Shown here piece after piece: positions 52,158 to 61,446 of a DNA stretch of 64,000 nt; position 1 is the stretch's first letter, and every line of letters begins with the position of its first letter. A program made the translations under genes and the position numbers. The notes beneath the pieces were generated by a model. It did no database searches and was not told the DNA's origin. It saw only the letters and a program-made list of their open reading frames with translations. The stretch covers positions 1-64,000 of the forward strand of contig NZ_FMZU01000022.1 in NCBI RefSeq assembly GCF_900101545.1, written 5' to 3'. The stretch is from Variovorax sp. CF079. GTDB taxonomy: Bacteria; Pseudomonadota; Gammaproteobacteria; Burkholderiales; Burkholderiaceae_C.

Positions 52158-53587
52158 GCATCGAGTTCGAAGACATCCAGGGCCTGGTGCGCTTCGGCTA
52201 CAAGCACCTGACGCAGGCCTGCTTTCTGCTGCTGCGCATCCGCGATGCCGGGGCCGCGCGTGCCTGGCTCGCGAACGCGCCGGTCACCAGCGCCATCACG
52301 CGCAAGCCGCCGCCCCGGACCGCCGTGCAGATCGCCTTCACTTGCGCGGGCCTGCATGCGTTGGGCGCTGCGGAGGACATCGTCGAAGGCTTCTCGGCCG
52401 AGTTCCTGGCCGGCATGAGCAGCGACGAGAGCCGCGCGCGGCGGCTCGGCGACCTCGGCGCGAACGACCCCGCGCGCTGGCAGTGGGGCGGCGCGCAGGA
52501 CCGCATGCCGCACGTGCTGGTGATGCTCTATGCGGTGCCCGGCGAGCTCGACGAGTGGCTGCGGACCATCCGTGCGCAATGCGAGGCGGGCTTCGAGCAG
52601 TTGGACTGCCTGAGTACCTCCGACATGGACGGCGTCGAACCCTTCGGCTTCGTCGACGGCATCTCGCAGCCGCGCATCGACTGGGAGCGAGAACGCGCGG
52701 CGCACGACGAGGAACAGTTCGAATACACCAACCTGTCGTGCCTCGGCGAGTACCTGCTCGGCTATCCCAACGAGTACGGCGCCTATACCGATCGGCCCCT
52801 GCTGGACCGCGCGCGCGATCCCGCGGCGCTGCTGCCGCGCGCCGAGGACGACGCGGACAAGGCCGATCTCGGGCGCAACGGCAGCTACCTGGTCATGCGG
52901 CAACTGCGCCAGGACGTCGAAGGCTTCTGGCGCTTCGTCGACGGCCAGGCCGGCGGCGACGCTGCCTTGAGCGAGAAGCTGGCCGAAACGATGGTCGGCC
53001 GCACCAAGAAAGGCAAGCCGCTGGTGGAGGTGTCCGGCGAGACGGACGATCTCAATGCCTTCACCTACGACGGCGATCCCGAAGGCCTGCGTTGTCCCTT
53101 CGGTGCGCACATCCGCCGCAGCAATCCGCGCAATGCCGATCTGCCGCCCGGCTGGTCGGATCCGATCTCGCGCCTCGTGCGCAGGCTTGGCTTCGGTTCG
53201 GACGCGCTGCGCAACGACCTGATCGCCTCGACGCGCTTCCACCGGCTGTTGCGCCGGGGCCGCGAGTACGGCGGAGCCCCGGGCGAAGACGTGGGACTGC
53301 ACTTCATCTGCCTGGGCGCCAACATCGCGCGCCAGTTCGAGTTCGTGCAGGGCGCCTGGCTGGCCGGCACCAAGTTCGACGCCCTGCCCGGCGAGGGCGA
53401 TCCGCTGCTCGGCCATCGCCTGGCGGGGGCGGACGGCATGCCGACCGATGGCTTCTCGATACCCGCGGCCTCGGGGCCCGATCGGCGCCTGACGGGTCTT
53501 CCGCAATTCGTGACCGTGCAAGGCGGTGCCTATTTCTTCCTGCCCGGCATCCGTGCCTTGCGCTATCTGTCAAAGGTGCAGCCATGA
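52154..53587 (+). CDS. Dyp-type haem peroxidase
   Basis: A dye-decolourising peroxidase of 477 residues. The signature GFVDGISQP has the catalytic Asp168, and the proximal haem ligand is His319 in PFGAHIRRSNPR. The protein is longer than bacterial A/B types and resembles the longer C/D group. There is no Tat or Sec signal. The ATG at 52154 overlaps the upstream stop; an ATG at 52139 would add five residues. It uses hydrogen peroxide to oxidise a substrate that remains unknown; the context suggests a redox partner in the same cluster. Confidence 0.92.
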   Translation: MSIEFEDIQGLVRFGYKHLTQACFLLLRIRDAGAARAWLANAPVTSAITRKPPPRTAVQIAFTCAGLHALGAAEDIVEGFSAEFLAGMSSDESRARRLGDLGANDPARWQWGGAQDRMPHVLVMLYAVPGELDEWLRTIRAQCEAGFEQLDCLSTSDMDGVEPFGFVDGISQPRIDWERERAAHDEEQFEYTNLSCLGEYLLGYPNEYGAYTDRPLLDRARDPAALLPRAEDDADKADLGRNGSYLVMRQLRQDVEGFWRFVDGQAGGDAALSEKLAETMVGRTKKGKPLVEVSGETDDLNAFTYDGDPEGLRCPFGAHIRRSNPRNADLPPGWSDPISRLVRRLGFGSDALRNDLIASTRFHRLLRRGREYGGAPGEDVGLHFICLGANIARQFEFVQGAWLAGTKFDALPGEGDPLLGHRLAGADGMPTDGFSIPAASGPDRRLTGLPQFVTVQGGAYFFLPGIRALRYLSKVQP

Positions 53588-54810
53588 ATTCGAATGTCAG
53601 CCGTCCCGCGCCGCGGGCCAACACGGGTTCTTTGCTGAAGAATTTCATCAGCGATTCGGGCCTGGCCCTGCTGCGGCTGGAACGCAGGTTCGACCCCTTC
53701 GTTCGCCCGGCCTTCGACGCGGTGCTGCGCGATCCGCTCGCGCGCCTGACCACGGCGCTGATCAACAGCCGGCGACCCGACGAAGGACTCGCGATCGCGC
53801 AAGAGAAGCTCATGGTCGACGAAGAGAGTTTTACCGACTCGATCGTGCGGAGCTTCACCCGGCAGATGGGCGACCTCTGGAAGCCCGGCGGCTTCGAGCG
53901 CGGCGGCAACACCAAGACGCAGGGCATCGTGCGCGGCGAGTTCACCGTGCACGAGGACATCCCCGAGCACATGAAGCGCGGCATCTATGCCAGGCCCCAG
54001 ACCTTCAGAGCCTGGGTGCGCTTCTCGGGGCCCGGCCCCTACATCACGCCCGACATCGACGACGTCGGCTTCATGAGCATCAGCATCAAGCTCCTGGGCG
54101 TGCCCGGCCCGAAGCTGATGGAAGAGGAGAAGCACACGCTGGACATGTTCGGCGTCTCCACGCCCACCTTCGTGACGCCCGATGCCAAGGCCAACGCGGC
54201 GCTGCAGATCGAAAGCGTGAAGAACGCGCAGATCTTCTACTTCGTCAACTTCCGCGACTCGCACGTGCTGGACCTGATCATGCAGTCGCTCTTCATCAAG
54301 ACGCAGTCCAGTCCCTTCGAGGCGCCGTACTTCAGTTGCGTGCCCTACCTGATGGGCGAAGGCCAGGCGATGCAGTACTCGGTTTGGCCGAAGACGAAGA
54401 AGCGCACGCCGATCCCGCGGCTGCCGCTGCGCCCACCGGACGACTACCTGCGCCAGGCCATGGTGGCTTCGCTGGCCGAGGGCGACGTCGAGTTCGACAT
54501 TCGGCTGCAGATGCAGACCGACCCGCATCGGATGCCGATCGAGAACGCCGGCGTGCTGTGGCCCGAGAAGCTGTCGCCGCGCATCACGGTGGCCACGCTG
54601 CGCCTGCCGCGCCAGACCTTCGATTCGCCGGCGCAGATGGAATTCGCGAAGAGGCTCTCATACAACCCGTGGCACACGATTGCCGAGCATCGGCCGCTGG
54701 GCAACCAGAGCCGCGCGCGCAAGAGAATGTACTGGGAGCTTTCGCAGCTGCGGCACCGGATGAATGCGGTGCCGCATTTCGAGCCTACGGGGGATGAGGT
54801 GTTCGAGTAG
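53584..54810 (+). CDS. Catalase-like haem protein
   Basis: A protein of 408 residues of the small catalase-related family. TKTQGIVRGEFTVHEDIPEH matches the distal region where true catalases and allene oxide synthases have Thr-His-Gly; here the His position reads Gln. TFRAWVRFSGP is the conserved Arg-Phe-Ser segment, and LSYNPWHTIAEHRPLGNQSR is the C-terminal family motif. Such proteins often act on organic hydroperoxides rather than on hydrogen peroxide. ATGA overlap with the Dyp gene. It is the last gene of the redox cluster. Confidence 0.85.
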   Translation: MNSNVSRPAPRANTGSLLKNFISDSGLALLRLERRFDPFVRPAFDAVLRDPLARLTTALINSRRPDEGLAIAQEKLMVDEESFTDSIVRSFTRQMGDLWKPGGFERGGNTKTQGIVRGEFTVHEDIPEHMKRGIYARPQTFRAWVRFSGPGPYITPDIDDVGFMSISIKLLGVPGPKLMEEEKHTLDMFGVSTPTFVTPDAKANAALQIESVKNAQIFYFVNFRDSHVLDLIMQSLFIKTQSSPFEAPYFSCVPYLMGEGQAMQYSVWPKTKKRTPIPRLPLRPPDDYLRQAMVASLAEGDVEFDIRLQMQTDPHRMPIENAGVLWPEKLSPRITVATLRLPRQTFDSPAQMEFAKRLSYNPWHTIAEHRPLGNQSRARKRMYWELSQLRHRMNAVPHFEPTGDEVFE

Positions 54811-54814
54811 GCCG

Positions 54815-55333
54815 CTACTCCAGTCCGTCCTTCTTCATCTCGGCCAGCGCCCAGCCCTTGTGGGAGGTGAAGAAGAACAGCCGCCACTTGCCGCCCTCGA
54901 AGCGCCAGCGGCTGAAGCTCGGATCGCTGACGTCCTCGCGCTTGTATTTGCCATCGGTCTTGGGCGGAATCAGGCCGACATGGCGCAGCACGACGCTGGC
55001 GGTGCCGTCGGGCATCATGCGCACGCGTTTCACCTCCCATTTCAGGTCGGTGTTCTTGACGTCGTATTCGAAGGTGGTCTTCACCGCCTTCTTGCCTTTC
55101 ATGCGCTCGTAGAAGTCCTGCGCTTGCGTGAACCAGACGTCATCGGTCATCAGCGCCAGCCAGGCTTTCACGTCGTGCCGGTTCCAGGCCTTCTCGAACT
55201 CGGCGATAGTGTCGCGCAGCGTGGCTTCGGTGCCGGCCGCCTGGGCCTTCTTCGCGGGTTGCGCGCGGGCGCCGCCACCGATCGCCAGCACCGCGGCTAG
55301 CGCCCCGATCAGGAGGGTGCGTCGCTTGTTCAT
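54815..55333 (-). CDS. Exported NTF2/SnoaL-like protein
   Basis: A protein of 172 residues. Residues 1-25 form a Sec signal peptide (RTLLIGALAAVLAIGGGARA). The mature part begins with a helix and has the DUF4440/SnoaL pattern: TIAEFEKAWNRHDVKAWLAL, then MTDDVWFTQ and the strand RWRFEGGKWRLFFFTSHKG. The fold often binds small molecules or has hydrolase/isomerase activity; the function here is unknown. It converges on the catalase-like gene. Confidence 0.82.
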   Translation of the reverse strand: MNKRRTLLIGALAAVLAIGGGARAQPAKKAQAAGTEATLRDTIAEFEKAWNRHDVKAWLALMTDDVWFTQAQDFYERMKGKKAVKTTFEYDVKNTDLKWEVKRVRMMPDGTASVVLRHVGLIPPKTDGKYKREDVSDPSFSRWRFEGGKWRLFFFTSHKGWALAEMKKDGLE

Positions 55334-55341
55334 GGCCGGTA

Positions 55342-55347
55342 CCTCCT
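55342..55347 (-). promoter_or_regulatory. Ribosome binding site AGGAGG of the NTF2-like gene
   Basis: On the minus strand AGGAGG lies eight bases before the ATG at 55333. This fixes that start in preference to the in-frame ATG at 55354, which lies upstream of the site. Confidence 0.8.
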
Positions 55348-55479
55348 GACGCAAGCATGGGCGAGAGCGCAGTCTTTTTCAACTGGCCGGCCATTGCGGC
55401 CGCAGGGCAACGGCGCTAGCTTAGCTAGATTGCATCACGTCGACAACGCGACGTGCGACCTTCGATGAGGAGGCTCACC

Positions 55480-55709
55480 ATGGCGATGCGCTTGGTTCTC
55501 GCCCGTTTCCGCCCTCTGGCGGGTGCCTTGCTGGGGCTGACGCTGGGTGCCCCGGCCACGGCCGCCGCGCCCCCGGAGGGTCGTGCGAAGTGCGCGGCCC
55601 GTTCGCAGGGCAAGCTTCATGCGTGGTGAACGTCCAGTTCTCGCCCAAGGCCAAAGGCGCACGGGCGGGCAAGCTCGAGTTTCTTTTTGCGCCCCCGCCG
55701 CCGGTTTGA
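55480..55709 (+). pseudogene. Frameshifted remnant of a small secreted protein (choice-of-anchor-D-like end)
   Basis: AGGAGG at 55468-55473 and the ATG at 55480 start a clear Sec signal peptide (LAGALLGLTLGAPATAAAPP) whose frame stops at 55627-55629. In the frame two bases on, the DNA continues as CEVRGPFAGQASCVVNVQFS, then PKAKGARAGKLEFLF, ending at 55709. That pattern (sC.V.v.FsP.a.GaR.g.L.f) is the last third of an Ig-like choice-of-anchor D domain. The most economical reading is a deletion plus frameshift in a small secreted protein gene. A sequencing error or two tiny unrelated frames are the alternatives. Confidence 0.5.
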
Positions 55710-55764
55710 CGCCGCAGAACCGCGTCACAGCCCTGACCGGCGCAGGCGTGGCGCGCTGATCGCT

Positions 55765-56472
55765 TCAGGAAACCGGCAGGCTCTGGCCGGGAAAGGCGAT
55801 GCCGGGCTGTCCGGCCCGCCAGGGCGCGTACTTGGCCATCACCTGCGTGAACACCGGCGCATCGAGCCGCGCGGCCAGCCAGGCCCGCAGCCGCGGCCAG
55901 GGCTGGGCCTCGAACCAGGCTGCATCGACCTGCGCGAACTGGCGCACGAACGGCGCGATCGCGATGTCGGCGAGCGCTGCATGCTCGCCGTGCAGACAGC
56001 GCGTGACGACAAGCCGGGTCTCGAGCCGCATCAGGAAGAGGGCGCCCTGCGCGCGATGCGCCTCGCCATCGGCGCCCGGATGCCGCTCGGGGTACTTGTA
56101 GCCGTCGAGATGCCGCTTGAACTCGCCGTCGCATTCGGCGACGAGCGCAAGCATCTCGTCCAGCGTGGCGCCTTCGGCTTGCAGCCAACCTTCGGGGTCG
56201 TTGCGCCGCAAGGCCCACAGCATGATGTCCAGGCTCTGGTCGATCACCATGCCGTCTACGTCGACCAGCACCGGCACCGTGCCCTTGGGCGATGCAGCCA
56301 GCAGCTCGGCCGGCTTGTCGCGCAACACGACCTCGCGCAGCTCGCAGCGCTGGCCGCTCGCGGCGATCGCCATGCGCGCGCGCATCGCATAGGGGCAGCG
56401 GCGGAACGAATAGAGCACCGGCCGCGTGCTGCCTGCGCTCAGATCAGCCTGCGGAGCGTCTTCTTGCGCCAT
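55765..56472 (-). CDS. Glutathione S-transferase family protein
   Basis: A protein of 235 residues. The thioredoxin-like N-terminal domain has LYSFRRCPYAMRARMAI, with Cys at the active-site position (Cys-type, as in omega or beta GSTs). TVPVLVDVDGMVIDQSLDIM is the glutathione-binding strand with cis-Pro. The helical C-terminal domain ends at GIAFPGQSL. The ATG at 56472 overlaps the end of the MATE gene by 34 bases; a GTG start about 23 codons later is possible but would cut close to the first strand. Confidence 0.88.
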   Translation of the reverse strand: MAQEDAPQADLSAGSTRPVLYSFRRCPYAMRARMAIAASGQRCELREVVLRDKPAELLAASPKGTVPVLVDVDGMVIDQSLDIMLWALRRNDPEGWLQAEGATLDEMLALVAECDGEFKRHLDGYKYPERHPGADGEAHRAQGALFLMRLETRLVVTRCLHGEHAALADIAIAPFVRQFAQVDAAWFEAQPWPRLRAWLAARLDAPVFTQVMAKYAPWRAGQPGIAFPGQSLPVS

Positions 56473-57863
56473 GCGAAGCGGTAGTAGCTGGCCTGCAGCG
56501 TCAGCATCGCGATGAAGGCCACCGGGTAGGCGATCCAGATGCCGTTGAGCCCCATGCGATGGCTCAGCCACCAGGCCACCGGCACCTCGATCAGCGCGAT
56601 GCAGAAGATCGAGATCGCGGTCGGCACCAATACCGAGCCGCTGGCGCGCATGATCCCCGACAGCGCCGCGCCCATGCCGAAGATCACCGTGCTCCACAGC
56701 ATGATGTGCAAGAGCGTCTGCGCCACCTCGATCACCGGCTCGCTGGTGATGAAGAAGCCCATCAGCGGGCGCGAGAACAAATAGCCCAGCAGCACCAGGC
56801 CGCCGGTCAGCACCAGGTTCATCTGCAGCGCGGTGCGCGTGATGGCGCCCAGGCGCTGCGCCTGGCCGGCGCCGATGGCCTGCGCGCCGAGGATCGAGGC
56901 GGTGATCGCGATCGAGATCGCCGGGAACTGCACATAGGCCACCACCTGGTTCACCGCGCCGTAGGCCGCGGTGGCGCTCGAACCGTAGGCATTGACGAAG
57001 GACAGCAGCGCGAGCTCGGCCAGCGAGACCACGATCATCTGCACGCCGGTGGGCACACCGACCTTGAGCACCGCCTTCAGCAGTGCCGGCCGCACGCGCA
57101 GGTGCCGCACGAAGTCGGCGTCCGGCGCGAGCGGACTCTTCGTGCGCCGCAGGTGAAAGGCCAGCCAGGCGGTCGCGACCACGAAGGAAATCACCGTGGC
57201 CCAGGCGCCGCTCGCCACGCCGAGCATCGGCAGGCCGAACCAGCCGCGGATGAGCGCAGGCGTGATCATCAGGCCGAGCACCGTCGAGATCATCAGCGTG
57301 TAGAGCGGCGTCACCGTGTCGCCCACGCCGCGCAGCATGGCGGTGGAGAGCAGGAACACGAACAGGCCCGGCATCGCGATCAGGATGATCCGCGCGTAGG
57401 CCGTGGCATCGGCCAGGATGTCGGGCGGCGTGCCCAGCGCTGTCAGCATCGGCTGCGTGAAGGTGCCGCCGAAGACCGCGACGGCCAGCGCGAACAGCAC
57501 GCCCACGGTGAGCGTGGTGCCGGCCACGGCGCGCGCCTTCTCGGGCTCGTGCGCACCCCAGGCCTGGCCGATCAGCACCGAGGCGCCGGCGCCGAGGCCG
57601 ATGGTGAAGGCGATGAAGAAGAACATCACCGGAAAGAAGCTCGACACCGCCGCCAGCGCGCCGACGCCGATCATCTGCCCCAGGTAGACGTTGTTGAGCG
57701 TCCCCGAGAGCGACTGCAGGATGTTGCTGAGCAGCATCGGCGCGAGGAAGAACAGGAAGGTCTTCCACAGCGGGCGCGAGGCCATGGCCGCCGCACGCGG
57801 GTTGAGGTGCGGGGCCGGTGGCACCGGTTCGGCGACCGTCGTCGCGGGCGTGTCGCCGTTCAT
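56439..57863 (-). CDS. MATE-family multidrug efflux transporter
   Basis: A membrane protein of 474 residues with twelve helices in two related halves. The start LWKTFLFFLAPMLLSNILQS and GLGAGASVLIGQAWGAHEPE are MATE signatures. It exports cationic drugs in exchange for sodium or protons. Its ATG overlaps the stop of the DUF2239 gene (ATGA), and its 3' end overlaps the GST gene, so the three genes form one unit. Confidence 0.94.
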   Translation of the reverse strand: MNGDTPATTVAEPVPPAPHLNPRAAAMASRPLWKTFLFFLAPMLLSNILQSLSGTLNNVYLGQMIGVGALAAVSSFFPVMFFFIAFTIGLGAGASVLIGQAWGAHEPEKARAVAGTTLTVGVLFALAVAVFGGTFTQPMLTALGTPPDILADATAYARIILIAMPGLFVFLLSTAMLRGVGDTVTPLYTLMISTVLGLMITPALIRGWFGLPMLGVASGAWATVISFVVATAWLAFHLRRTKSPLAPDADFVRHLRVRPALLKAVLKVGVPTGVQMIVVSLAELALLSFVNAYGSSATAAYGAVNQVVAYVQFPAISIAITASILGAQAIGAGQAQRLGAITRTALQMNLVLTGGLVLLGYLFSRPLMGFFITSEPVIEVAQTLLHIMLWSTVIFGMGAALSGIMRASGSVLVPTAISIFCIALIEVPVAWWLSHRMGLNGIWIAYPVAFIAMLTLQASYYRFAWRKKTLRRLI

Positions 57864-58420
57864 TGGGCGCTCCAGGCGTTCGCCGCCAGCTTGTGCAGAT
57901 GCAGGCGCACATCCTCGGGCCAGGGCGCGACGAGCTCTTCGAAGCGCGCACGGTCGCCGGCGAACAAGGCGCGCGTCGATTCCTCGAAGCCGGGCAGGTT
58001 GCCCGCGATCGCGGTCATGAAGCGGTAGGTGGCTTCGCGCGCCGCGCGCTCCGCATCGCGGTCGGCGTGCACGCGCCGCGCCTCGTCGATCAGCCGGCGC
58101 AGCGCCACCGAGGCGCCGCCGGGCTGGCGGTTGAGCCAGTCCCAATGGCGCGGCAGCAGGGTGACTTCGCGCGCCACCACGCCCAGCTTGGGGCGGCCGA
58201 CGCCGCGCGTCGCGTGTTCATCGTGTTTCGTGTTTTCGGACACGGTATTGGCGGATTCGCGCAAATCGAGATCGAGCTGCTCGCCCGTGCTGTCGTCGAA
58301 CACGAAAGGCGGCGGCTCGTCGGCGCGCGCACGCAGCAGGGCGATCACCTCGGCGCGCGGGCCGGCAGCGATGCGCCTGAACCCGGCGAAGGCGGTGAGG
58401 GTGGATTCGGAAGAAGGCAT
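57860..58420 (-). CDS. DUF2239 family protein
   Basis: A protein of 186 residues matching a family of unknown function. Visible traits are FAGFRRIAAG at the start, VFDDSTGEQLDLDLR, GRPKLGVVAREVTLLPRHWD and a C-terminal helical part with FMTAIAGNLPGFEESTRALF. The GRPKLGV segment and the following helix suggest a DNA-binding-like or regulatory element, but nothing is proven. It leads the MATE-GST unit. Confidence 0.85.
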   Translation of the reverse strand: MPSSESTLTAFAGFRRIAAGPRAEVIALLRARADEPPPFVFDDSTGEQLDLDLRESANTVSENTKHDEHATRGVGRPKLGVVAREVTLLPRHWDWLNRQPGGASVALRRLIDEARRVHADRDAERAAREATYRFMTAIAGNLPGFEESTRALFAGDRARFEELVAPWPEDVRLHLHKLAANAWSAQ

Positions 58421-58477
58421 GGCGGCGAATAATACCCGGACAAAACGAGTTATGCAATCTACCCGGGTGAAATATTC

Positions 58478-58975
58478 TCAGGCCGTTCGGCGCAGGCTGC
58501 GCCACCAGCGGCGGGCGCCGTTTTTCAAGCGCCGGGCGGCGCGCCAGGGCGCGCTCTGGCGCACGAAGCCGAGCACGCGATCCTTCCACTGCTTCCAGCG
58601 CGGATACCAGCGCGCGAACAACGGGATGCGCATCAGCGCCGGCTCGACCAGCTGGAACAGCCGGGCCACGACCGCGGTGCCGGCCAGCTTGGCGCCCACC
58701 AGCAGCAGCACGGCGCTGGTGGCATGGCCGCGGCCCAGCAGGAAGAGCGCGAGCAGCTTGAGCGGCAGCAGCATCAGCACCGGCACCAGGAACACCAGCA
58801 GCGCGCCCCAGGGCGGCAGGGCCTGCACCGCGCGTTCGAGCCGCGCCCACAACGGCAGGCGGGCCAGCCGGGCAGCCAGCGCGGCGAGCGGCTCCCAGCC
58901 CCATTCCTCGAACAGCAGCAAGGGGACGAGGAGGGCGGCAGCGAGTGCGCGCAGGAGTTTCTTCAAGATACGCAT
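58478..58975 (-). CDS. Small membrane protein, unknown function
   Basis: A protein of 165 residues with two to three hydrophobic segments (LRALAAALLVPLLLFEEWG near the start; LLVFLVPVLMLLPLKLLALF near 60-80; AVLLLVGAKLAGTAVVARLF) and a strongly basic C-terminus rich in Arg and Trp. I recognise no domain. It is divergent from tex with 94 bases between. Confidence 0.75.
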   Translation of the reverse strand: MRILKKLLRALAAALLVPLLLFEEWGWEPLAALAARLARLPLWARLERAVQALPPWGALLVFLVPVLMLLPLKLLALFLLGRGHATSAVLLLVGAKLAGTAVVARLFQLVEPALMRIPLFARWYPRWKQWKDRVLGFVRQSAPWRAARRLKNGARRWWRSLRRTA

Positions 58976-59069
58976 GGCCGGGGCATTGTGACCCCAGGCC
59001 CTATGGCAAACTTCCGCGCTTTACCCGCAAGGCGCCCACGGCGTCGTCAGCCAGGGACCCCCCTCAGAC

Positions 59070-61424
59070 ATGCAGAAAATCATTCGCCAGCTCGCGGCCG
59101 AGATCAAGGTCGGCGAGCACCAGGTGAAGGCCGCGATCGACTTGCTCGACGGCGGTGCCACCGTGCCTTTTATCGCGCGCTACCGCAAGGAGGCCACCGA
59201 CGGCCTCGACGACATCCAGCTGCGCGAACTCGAGGCGCGTCTGTCGTACCTGCGCGAGCTCGAAGAGCGCCGCGCCGCGGTGCTGAAGAGCATCGAGGAG
59301 CAGGGCAAGCTCACGCCCGAGCTGCGCGCCGCCATCGACGCCGCGCCGACCAAGCAGGAACTGGAAGACCTCTACCTGCCCTACAAGCCCAAGCGCCGCA
59401 CCAAGGGCCAGATGGCGCGCGAGGCGGGCATCGAGCCGCTGGCCGACAAGCTCTTCGCCGACCCGACGCTGAACCCCGCCGAGGAGGCCGCGGCCTTCGT
59501 CAAGCCGGCTGCGGACGGGCTGGACTTCTCGACCGTTCAGCTCGTGCTCGACGGCGTGCGCGACATCCTCTCCGAGCGCTGGGCCGAAGACGCGGCGCTG
59601 GTGCAGCGGCTGCGCGAATGGCTCTGGGCCGAGGGCCTCTTCAAGTCCAGCCTGATGGCCGGCAAGGACGAGAACAACGCCGACATCGCCAAGTTCCGCG
59701 ACTACTTCGACTACGACGAGCCCATCGGCCGCGTGCCCTCGCACCGCGCGCTGGCCGTGTTCCGCGGCCGCGCGCAGGACATCCTCGATGCCAAGCTGGT
59801 GCTGCCCGTCGAGCCCGAGCCGGGCAAGCCGAGCATCGCGGAGGGCAAGATCGCATTGCACTTGGGCTGGAGCCATGCAGGCCGCCCGGCCGACGACCTG
59901 ATCCGCAAGTGCGTGGCCTGGACCTGGCGCGTGAAGCTCTCGCTGTCCACCGAGCGCGACCTGTTCACCCGGCTGCGCGAAGAGGCCGAGAAGGTCGCGA
60001 TCAAGGTCTTCGCCGACAACCTGCGCGACCTGCTGCTGGCCGCGCCGGCCGGCCCGCGCGTGGTGATGGGCCTGGACCCGGGCATCCGCACCGGCGTCAA
60101 GGTCGCGGTGGTCGACGCCACCGGCAAGCTGGTCGACACCGCCACCGTGTTCCCGCACGAACCGCGCCGCGACTGGGAAGGCTCGCTGCACACCCTCGGC
60201 AAGCTGTGCGCCAAGCACGGCGTGAACCTGATCGCGATCGGCAACGGCACCGCGAGCCGCGAGACCGACAAGCTGGCGGGCGACCTGATCAAGCTGCTGG
60301 CCAAGATGGCGGCTCAGGCGGGGGCGCCGGAGATGAAGGTCGAAAAGGTGGTCGTGAGCGAGGCCGGCGCTTCGGTCTACTCCGCGAGCGAATTCGCCTC
60401 GCAGGAAATGCCCGACGTCGACGTCAGCCTGCGCGGCGCGGCGAGCATCGCGCGCCGCCTGCAGGATCCGCTGGCCGAGCTGGTGAAGATCGACCCCAAG
60501 TCGATCGGCGTCGGCCAGTACCAGCACGACGTGAACCAGAGCGAGCTCGCGCGCACCCTGAGCGCGGTGGTGGAGGATTGCGTGAACTCGGTCGGCGTCG
60601 ACCTCAACACCGCGAGCGTGCCGCTCTTGTCGCGCGTCTCGGGCCTGTCGGCCGGCGTGGCCAAGGCGGTGGTGCGCTGGCGCGAGGCCCACGGCGCGTT
60701 CGCAACGCGCAAGCAGCTGCTCGAAGTCAGCGGCTTCGGCGGCAAGACCTTCGAGCAGAGCGCGGGTTTCCTGCGCATCCGCGGCGGCGCCAACCCGCTC
60801 GACCTGACCGGCGTGCATCCCGAAACCTATCCGGTGGTCGAGCAGATGATCGAGAAGACCGGCAAGCCCATCACCGAACTGATGGGCCGCGCCGAGATGC
60901 TGAAGACGCTCAAGCCCGAGCTGTTCGCGAACGAGAAGTTCGGCGTCATCACGGTGAAGGACATCCTCGGCGAACTCGAGAAGCCGGGCCGCGACCCGCG
61001 CCCCGACTTCAAGGTGGCGCGCTTCAACGACGGCGTCGAGGACATCAAGGACCTGGTCGAAGGCATGGTGCTCGAAGGCACGGTGAGCAACGTGGCCCAG
61101 TTCGGCGCCTTCGTCGACCTCGGCGTGCACCAGGACGGCCTGGTGCATGTGAGCCAGCTCTCGCACAAGTTCGTCAACGATGCGCGCGAGGTCGTGAAGA
61201 CCGGCGACATCGTCAAGGTCAAGGTGATGGAAGTCGACGTGGCGCGCAAGCGCATCGGCCTGTCGATGAAGCTCGATGCGGCGCCGGCGCGGCGCGACGG
61301 TCCGCGCGAGAACCGCTTCGAAGGGGCAGGGCGCGGCCAGCAGGGCCCACGCCGCGACAACGCGCTGCAGCCGGCGGGGCAGATGGCCAGCGCCTTCGCC
61401 AAGCTACAGGGGCTGCGCAAGTAG
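59070..61424 (+). CDS. tex: Tex family RNA-binding transcription accessory protein
   Basis: A protein of 784 residues, the usual length of Tex/YhgF. Order of parts: helical N-terminus (IIRQLAAEIKVGEHQVKAAI), YqgF-like nuclease fold (MGLDPGIRTGVKVAVVDATG near 330-350), helix-hairpin-helix repeats (SVGVDLNTASVPLLSRVSGL) and a C-terminal S1 RNA-binding domain (GMVLEGTVSNVAQFGAFVDL near 665-685). A basic Arg/Gln-rich tail follows. It is a conserved nucleic-acid-binding factor of the transcription machinery. Confidence 0.97.
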   Translation: MQKIIRQLAAEIKVGEHQVKAAIDLLDGGATVPFIARYRKEATDGLDDIQLRELEARLSYLRELEERRAAVLKSIEEQGKLTPELRAAIDAAPTKQELEDLYLPYKPKRRTKGQMAREAGIEPLADKLFADPTLNPAEEAAAFVKPAADGLDFSTVQLVLDGVRDILSERWAEDAALVQRLREWLWAEGLFKSSLMAGKDENNADIAKFRDYFDYDEPIGRVPSHRALAVFRGRAQDILDAKLVLPVEPEPGKPSIAEGKIALHLGWSHAGRPADDLIRKCVAWTWRVKLSLSTERDLFTRLREEAEKVAIKVFADNLRDLLLAAPAGPRVVMGLDPGIRTGVKVAVVDATGKLVDTATVFPHEPRRDWEGSLHTLGKLCAKHGVNLIAIGNGTASRETDKLAGDLIKLLAKMAAQAGAPEMKVEKVVVSEAGASVYSASEFASQEMPDVDVSLRGAASIARRLQDPLAELVKIDPKSIGVGQYQHDVNQSELARTLSAVVEDCVNSVGVDLNTASVPLLSRVSGLSAGVAKAVVRWREAHGAFATRKQLLEVSGFGGKTFEQSAGFLRIRGGANPLDLTGVHPETYPVVEQMIEKTGKPITELMGRAEMLKTLKPELFANEKFGVITVKDILGELEKPGRDPRPDFKVARFNDGVEDIKDLVEGMVLEGTVSNVAQFGAFVDLGVHQDGLVHVSQLSHKFVNDAREVVKTGDIVKVKVMEVDVARKRIGLSMKLDAAPARRDGPRENRFEGAGRGQQGPRRDNALQPAGQMASAFAKLQGLRK

Positions 61425-61446
61425 CGGGCCGAACCCGAGGAGCCTC

